This document shows positions 6,874-10,935 of a stretch of 10,935 nt of DNA, in pieces. The position numbers and the translations under genes are program-made. The stretch's first letter is position 1; each line of letters starts with the position of its first letter. The notes under the pieces are model-generated. The model worked only from the letters and a program-made list of their open reading frames with translations, searched no databases and was not told where the DNA came from. Source of the DNA: Cypionkella sp. (GTDB taxonomy: Bacteria > Pseudomonadota > Alphaproteobacteria > Rhodobacterales > Rhodobacteraceae); the NCBI GenBank assembly GCA_018063485.1, contig JAGPBG010000037.1, positions 1 through 10,935 of the forward strand, given 5' to 3'.

Positions 6874-8090
6874 ATGATCGCCTTTTCAAAGAATCCGCGG
6901 CCTTCGGTCACGCGGTCAAAGCCGAAGGGCGAAAGATCGAGGGTGCGATAGTTGCCATAGATCAACCATTCCGCCGTTCCACGTCCCATTGCCGGGGATT
7001 GCTGCAATCCATGACCGGAAAACCCGTTCAGGAAAAGAAAGTTCTCCACCACACTATGCGGACCGGTGATGGCATTTTGGTCCAGCGTATTGAAATCGTA
7101 ATGTCCGGCCCATTCCCGTTGAATCTTGATCGCCTCGAATTGAGGGATCCTTGTGGCAAGCAGCGGCCAGATCTGTTCTTGCCAAAGCCCGTGATCCATC
7201 GAGAAATCGTCGAAATCCACTGCTGGATCGTCTTCGGAATAGCCGCCGCACATATAGGTGGTCTTGCCATCTTGCCGGACGTGAAATCCGGCTGGATCAA
7301 TCGTCAGCGGCAGGTCGCGCTCGAGCGGCGTTTCAGCCGAGAATACCCAAGTATAGCGCTTACGCGGCTCGATCGGAATTTCAATCCCGGCCATGCGTGC
7401 CATTACCGCGCCCCGCGTTCCCGAAGCATTCACGATCTGCCCACAGTGAATCACCTCGCCCGACTTCAGCGTGACCGTCTCAACCCGCGTTCCTGTGGAA
7501 TTTCGACCCAGTGCCACCACTTCATTGGCCAGATACTCCACCCCCTTGGCCCGCGCCTGCCGGCGGAACCAGTCAAATACGGTGATGCCATCAAAATAGC
7601 CTTCGTCCACCGTATTGATGCTGCCCAAGATCAGATCGTCTGTCTCGTAAAACGGATATTCTGTTTTGATTTCATCCGCCGTCAACAGCCGGGTTGCCGC
7701 CCCTGCCGCCGTCTGCACCGCATGGCTGGCACGCAGGCTGTCAGCAAAAGCGGGGGTGTTGGCCAGATACATGTAGCCAAAGTTCTGGATCTTCAGTTTG
7801 GGGGCACCGCTATCGGGGCCCATGAAACGCGGCAAGTTCTGTACGAACTCGGCGCCGAATTGCGAAATCTGCACATTCAACCGGGCTGAGAACTGCTGCC
7901 GAATACAGGAATTGGTGTGAGAGGTTGCCGCGAACTCGTAACTTGGGTCGCGTTCGATCACCAGAACCGAGCCATTGAAATCGGGATTATCAGCCAGAAA
8001 CCAGGCGGTGGCAGATCCCAGCATCGCGCCACCGATGATGACGATATCATAGCTGCTTTTCTTGGGGGCATCCATTCTCAGCGACGACAT
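6870..8090 (-). CDS. FAD-dependent oxidoreductase (DAO / sarcosine oxidase-like family)
   Basis: 406 residues. The Rossmann dinucleotide fold is at the N-terminus: YDIVIIGGAMLGSATAWFLA (residues 14-33), a GxGxxG variant with G20, G21 and G25, followed by the ribose-binding acid in VLVIERD. SHTNSCIRQQFS resembles the substrate-side segment of the DadA/DAO family and of FOXRED1-like proteins. NASGTRGAVMARMAGIEIPI and the C-terminal GFSGHGLQQSPAMGRGTAEW complete the FAD-binding core. The family oxidises amines or D-amino or N-methyl amino acids to imines; the substrate cannot be told here. No signal peptide or Tat motif, so cytoplasmic. The ATG at 8090 is preceded by GGAGGG at a suitable distance; a second ATG five codons later is less well placed. 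The TAG stop (6870-6872) lies in the outermost bases of the long inverted repeat, so the true ancestral C-terminus may have been replaced. Divergent from a TauE/SafE permease. Confidence 0.88.
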   Translation of the reverse strand: MSSLRMDAPKKSSYDIVIIGGAMLGSATAWFLADNPDFNGSVLVIERDPSYEFAATSHTNSCIRQQFSARLNVQISQFGAEFVQNLPRFMGPDSGAPKLKIQNFGYMYLANTPAFADSLRASHAVQTAAGAATRLLTADEIKTEYPFYETDDLILGSINTVDEGYFDGITVFDWFRRQARAKGVEYLANEVVALGRNSTGTRVETVTLKSGEVIHCGQIVNASGTRGAVMARMAGIEIPIEPRKRYTWVFSAETPLERDLPLTIDPAGFHVRQDGKTTYMCGGYSEDDPAVDFDDFSMDHGLWQEQIWPLLATRIPQFEAIKIQREWAGHYDFNTLDQNAITGPHSVVENFLFLNGFSGHGLQQSPAMGRGTAEWLIYGNYRTLDLSPFGFDRVTEGRGFFEKAII

Positions 8091-8406
8091 TCAAAGAATC
8101 CCTCCGTTGCGGGCGGCAGCCATAACTCTGACGATCTTTGCATCAGACTGATCATGAACTTCTCGCGCCGTTGTTTTCCAAATATCGCAAAGCACCAAAC
8201 CGCGACAAAGATGTGTCGTGTGACGCTTTGCGATTTCATCATATCGAGTGCCGGAACGGAAGGCCATCAGCGCCGGCATGAAATACTGGCCCTCATCCTT
8301 GATTTCGGGATCAGCCGTGGCGGTGGTGATGCAATCGGCCCCTTGTCAGTCAGCGGCGAACCCGCGTAAGTCGCTGTGCAATCGGCAAGTCAGGCAGGTT
8401 TTCGCG
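8091..8406. promoter_or_regulatory. Divergent intergenic region, oxidoreductase / TauE permease
   Basis: This 316-base spacer must hold promoters for both flanking genes. The part near the oxidoreductase is AT-richer; the part near the permease is GC-rich. The only clear structure is the nested inverted repeat at 8184-8234, listed separately. On the minus strand a frame is open from about 8339 to a TGA at 8091-8093 that abuts the oxidoreductase ATG, but its codon use is not convincing. On the plus strand the permease frame is open upstream to 8248, without family-like sequence. I see no riboswitch or tRNA. Confidence 0.5.
8184..8234. repeat. Nested inverted repeat, possible operator or leader hairpin
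   Basis: ATCGCAAAGC at 8184-8193 is repeated as its exact complement GCTTTGCGAT at 8225-8234. Inside it CGACA (8203-8207) pairs with TGTCG (8214-8218) around a six-base loop. The outer half-sites are 41 bases centre to centre, close to four helical turns. No T run follows on either strand, so a terminator is unlikely. It lies 94 bases from the oxidoreductase start and 172 from the permease start, suitable for a regulator site or for a leader hairpin of the oxidoreductase message. Confidence 0.5.
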
Positions 8407-9150
8407 ATGTCTTTTGATCATCTGATGCTGTTCATGGCTGGTGCGGCAGCCGGTGGTTTGATTAACGGGCTTGCTGGCTTTGGGTTGTCGATGTTCGCCA
8501 TGGGATTCTGGCTCCAGATCATGCTCCCGGTTCAGGCGGTGCCCGTTATGGTGGTCACGGCCGTGATGACCGGATTTCAGGGCGCATGGACGGTGCGCCG
8601 GGCAATCTTTGACCATCCGGGGCGGTTGGCGATCTTTGCGGTTCCCGGTCTGATCGGCGTGCCGTTTGGCATCCATCTGCTCGCCTCGCTTGATCCGCAT
8701 GTGATAAAGCTGACGTTGGCCGGTTTCATGCTGTTTTATGGGGCGTTTTTCACCCTGCGCCGATCCTTGCCGAACTTTTCACGGCCCACCCCGCTGCTTG
8801 ACGGCCTGATCGGGTTCGCCAGCGGTGTGTTGGGTGGTGCAACCTCGCTGTCCGGGCCATTGCCGACCATGTGGTGCGCGCTGCGCGGCTGGCCCAAAGC
8901 GGAAACGCGCGGGGTATTGCAGGCCTTCAATATCGTTATTCTTACGGTAACTGCCGTGGGCCTGTTCCTGCGTGGAAGCTATACTTGGCAGGTTCTGATA
9001 CAGATCGCGCTGGCGCTGCCGGTGACGATCCTGTCTGCTCAACTTGGCCTGTATCTGTTCAGACATCTGCGGGATGATCAGTTCCGCCGCCTGCTGATCT
9101 TTCTGATGTTCGCCTTTGGGGCGATGCTGACGATCAACGAATTGAGGTAG
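8407..9150 (+). CDS. Sulfite exporter TauE/SafE family permease
   Basis: 247 residues, almost all hydrophobic, with about eight membrane segments (roughly 6-26, 28-61 as two, 72-92, 99-117, 132-150, 170-189, 195-217, 228-244). The two glycine-rich signatures of the family's internal repeat are present: GAAAGGLINGLAGFGLS (12-28) and GFASGVLGGATSLSGPL (136-152). Family members move small anions, mainly sulfite, sulfoacetate and other organosulfonates or carboxylates, across the inner membrane; the substrate here is unknown. The start chosen is ATG at 8407, where MSFDHLMLFMAGAAAGG gives the usual short N-terminus before the first helix; an AGGCAGG lies upstream. An extension to 8248 adds 53 hydrophilic residues without family likeness. 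Its divergence from an amine-type oxidoreductase could mean export or uptake of a compound linked to that reaction, but nothing in the sequence proves it. Confidence 0.88.
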   Translation: MSFDHLMLFMAGAAAGGLINGLAGFGLSMFAMGFWLQIMLPVQAVPVMVVTAVMTGFQGAWTVRRAIFDHPGRLAIFAVPGLIGVPFGIHLLASLDPHVIKLTLAGFMLFYGAFFTLRRSLPNFSRPTPLLDGLIGFASGVLGGATSLSGPLPTMWCALRGWPKAETRGVLQAFNIVILTVTAVGLFLRGSYTWQVLIQIALALPVTILSAQLGLYLFRHLRDDQFRRLLIFLMFAFGAMLTINELR

Positions 9151-9172
9151 TGCGCCCGTTTTGCGCCATCCC

Positions 9173-10935
9173 CTATCCTTCGCGCCAGATTGCAACATCT
9201 ACCGGTGCCAGAACCTTCCCCCCCACGAGAAAGACCGCCTTTGGTCCGGCGGGCAGCAGAGCAGGCTGAGAGCCGTAGTTGAAGCCAAAGACCAAATCCC
9301 CCCGCCGCGTGATCCTGATATCACCGAGGTCGGGCAGGGTATCAACTTCGGCCCATGCCAAAGTGTCGGCCATAATCGCCCGCATCAGCTCGCCCGTTGC
9401 AAGCGTGGCCAGATAGCGCGCCTTGTTGTTGCCAATCATCGCAGGACTGGCGTTGCGATAATCTCCGTCAAAGCGGGCCAGAACCGGCTCCTCACTGACC
9501 ACGGTCTCCCGCCACCCCTTTGCCTCATAGCGGGTATTTCCAAAAATCACCTGTTGCGGGGCATAGTCGGGCAGGCTTTCCACGCGCGTGACCTGTATCT
9601 TCAACAGGGTTGCAAGTGGCCCCGGCGGCAGGTTTGCCGGAATATGCATGTCGGCGGTTTTGCTGCCTGAGCGAGGCCCAAACAGAACCTTGGTCCGCGA
9701 TTGCGCCAGTTTCTCGACAAATTCCGGTGTTGGAATCAACAGATCAGGCGCCAGAACCAGCGCATAACCTTCTAGGTCCGAGTGTTGGCCAATCACATCA
9801 ACATCGACGCCAAAGCGCGAGACTGCTGCATACCATTCAAGCGCAATATGCGACGCGCGATAGCTTTCGCCTTGGGGCAGGCTGCGGCTTGCCCAGCGTG
9901 ACGGGTAATCAAGCACCAACGCGACCTTGGATTTCTGGCGCGGCGGCATCTCGGGCAACAGCGCCTTTTCGCGGGCAACCTGCGCCACTTCCAGATAGCC
10001 CTGATCGGGCGTGCTGTCGGGCAGCAACAGGCCGGCATGAAATTGCTCTTGCGCAAACGGGGCCTGCCGCCAGCGAAAATACGATACCATATCGACGCCA
10101 TGCGCAAAGGCGAGCCATGTCCACAAACGCACCATGCCATCCGCCGGAGCCGGATTATGCGCCGCCCAATTCACCGGTCCGGGCTGTTGCTCCATCACCC
10201 AGACGCGGCCCTTGCCAACGGCGCGATAGATATCGTGATTGAATGCCGTTTGATCCGGATCACCAACCCGCAGGTAGTGCGCTTTTTCGGCGTCGCTCAG
10301 CCGGCCGTTGGTCAGCCCGCCCATCGGGTAAACGTCCCACGAGGCGACGTCGATATCCGCACCCAGATCATGGTGATCGAAATCGGTATTCTGGTTCATG
10401 AAATTATGCGTCACCGGACGCCCTGGCGAAAACCGCCGCAGCAGATCAACCTGCGCTTTGTTGAAGGCCCGCACCTGATCCGATGAGAAGCGGATAAAAT
10501 CGACCAGATGCGTCGGTGTGGGCTCATCCACCAGATTGTTGGGCAGTTCGATCTGCGAAAAATCCGAGTAGGTCATCGACCAGAAGTTGTTGCCCCAGGC
10601 GCGGTTCATCTCGGAAATCGTTCCGTAGCGTTTCGAAAGCCAGTCGCGGAACGCCGCAAGAGCCGCCTCGGAATAGCTGTAGATGGTGTCGTGATCGCCA
10701 TATTCGTTGTCGGTTTGCCAGGCGTGGACAAATGGGTTCTGACCGTAGCGTCGGGCAATGGCCTCGGTGATCCGGGCGGATTCGAGCCGGTAGCGTGGGC
10801 TGGAAAAGCAATAGTGCCGCCGCGCCCCGAATTTGCGCGTGGTTCCGGTTTCATCTACCGGCAAAATATCCGGGTAGCGGTCAATCAACCATTTCGGCGG
10901 CGCTGCTGTTGGCGTGCACAGGATCACCTTCAGCC
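9173..10935 (-). CDS. GH42 beta-galactosidase, N-terminus beyond window
   Basis: The frame is open to the right edge, so the first ~50-90 residues are missing; 586 residues are visible against about 640-690 for the family. The visible start [16 protein letters not shown] is a typical early GH42 segment. The acid/base glutamate is in WQTDNEYG (codon 10703-10705) and the nucleophile in [11 protein letters not shown] (codon 10190-10192). [20 protein letters not shown] and the trimerisation-domain segment [10 protein letters not shown] are also characteristic. The enzyme hydrolyses beta-galactosides (in many bacteria plant or algal oligosaccharides rather than lactose) and normally forms a trimer. 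No signal peptide can be judged because the N-terminus is absent. The Cys-x-Cys-x2-Cys cluster that binds zinc in the Thermus A4 enzyme is replaced by YSYSEAAL, so the metal site is absent. The stop lies 22 bases from the permease stop, and the two genes converge with no clear terminator. Confidence 0.95.
   Translation of the reverse strand, partial: LKVILCTPTAAPPKWLIDRYPDILPVDETGTTRKFGARRHYCFSSPRYRLESARITEAIARRYGQNPFVHAWQTDNEYGDHDTIYSYSEAALAAFRDWLSKRYGTISEMNRAWGNNFWSMTYSDFSQIELPNNLVDEPTPTHLVDFIRFSSDQVRAFNKAQVDLLRRFSPGRPVTHNFMNQNTDFDHHDLGADIDVASWDVYPMGGLTNGRLSDAEKAHYLRVGDPDQTAFNHDIYRAVGKGRVWVMEQQPGPVNWAAHNPAPADGMVRLWTWLAFAHGVDMVSYFRWRQAPFAQEQFHAGLLLPDSTPDQGYLEVAQVAREKALLPEMPPRQKSKVALVLDYPSRWASRSLPQGESYRASHIALEWYAAVSRFGVDVDVIGQHSDLEGYALVLAPDLLIPTPEFVEKLAQSRTKVLFGPRSGSKTADMHIPANLPPGPLATLLKIQVTRVESLPDYAPQQVIFGNTRYEAKGWRETVVSEEPVLARFDGDYRNASPAMIGNNKARYLATLATGELMRAIMADTLAWAEVDTLPDLGDIRITRRGDLVFGFNYGSQPALLPAGPKAVFLVGGKVLAPVDVAIWREG

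Noticed and set aside
6999..7889. 296-codon plus-strand open frame inside the oxidoreductase gene
   Set aside because: Antisense to a gene with clear FAD motifs; residue composition is typical of a mirror frame.
8091..8339. Minus-strand small frame ending right at the oxidoreductase ATG (62 codons from an ATG at 8279, open to about 8339)
   Set aside because: The stop-start contact is suggestive of coupling, but third-position GC falls off along the frame, no ribosome site precedes the ATG, and the peptide (start MPALMAFRSGTRYDEIAKRH) matches no family I know. Could be a gene remnant; not enough to call.
8248..8406. Longer N-terminus for the TauE permease
   Set aside because: The 53 added residues are hydrophilic, not family-like, and overlap the regulatory spacer; the ATG at 8407 directly precedes the first membrane helix.
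9151..9172. Possible terminator between the permease and the beta-galactosidase genes
   Set aside because: The GCGCC motifs here are direct, not inverted, so no hairpin forms.

Overview
The window looks like a chromosomal segment of an alphaproteobacterium, most likely of the Rhodobacteraceae (Roseobacter group). The evidence is high-GC coding sequence with strong third-position GC bias, short GC-rich palindromes between genes, and several proteins that read like typical members of that family: a CHCC zinc-finger protein, a TIGR02117/DUF2459-like protein, a Core-2/I-branching-type glycosyltransferase with a long C-terminal extension, and a FAD oxidoreductase. No rRNA, tRNA, CRISPR, phage gene or full insertion sequence is visible. 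The assignment rests on recalled family features, not on a search.

Layout, left to right. (1) Bases 2-3680, plus strand: the end of a CHCC zinc-finger protein, a DUF2459-like protein that overlaps it and probably starts at a CTG codon, and full-length DNA polymerase I (polA) with both exonuclease domains intact. (2) Bases 3768-5712, minus strand: a two-gene unit in which a glycosyltransferase is followed after 4 bases by a HIT-family nucleotide hydrolase. (3) A 140-base AT-richer divergent region, then a PAPS-dependent sulfotransferase (5853-6671, plus). The divergent glycosyltransferase/sulfotransferase pair suggests assembly and sulfation of a surface glycan. (4) Bases 6756-6873: a 118-base long inverted repeat that looks like a MITE or dispersed palindromic element. 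It lies between two convergent genes and supplies the stop codon of the second. (5) Bases 6870-8090, minus: a FAD-dependent amine or amino-acid oxidoreductase, divergent across a 316-base spacer (holding a 10-bp nested inverted repeat) from a TauE/SafE membrane permease (8407-9150, plus). (6) Bases 9173-10935, minus, running off the right edge: a GH42 beta-galactosidase with both catalytic glutamates but without the zinc-binding cysteine cluster known from the Thermus enzyme.

Most genes are ordinary. The points that most deserve a second look are the DUF2459 protein, which seems to have lost every conserved residue of its putative active site and has an unusual start; the long palindrome and its capture of a stop codon; the uncharacterised C-terminal half of the glycosyltransferase; and the nested inverted repeat between the oxidoreductase and permease genes.
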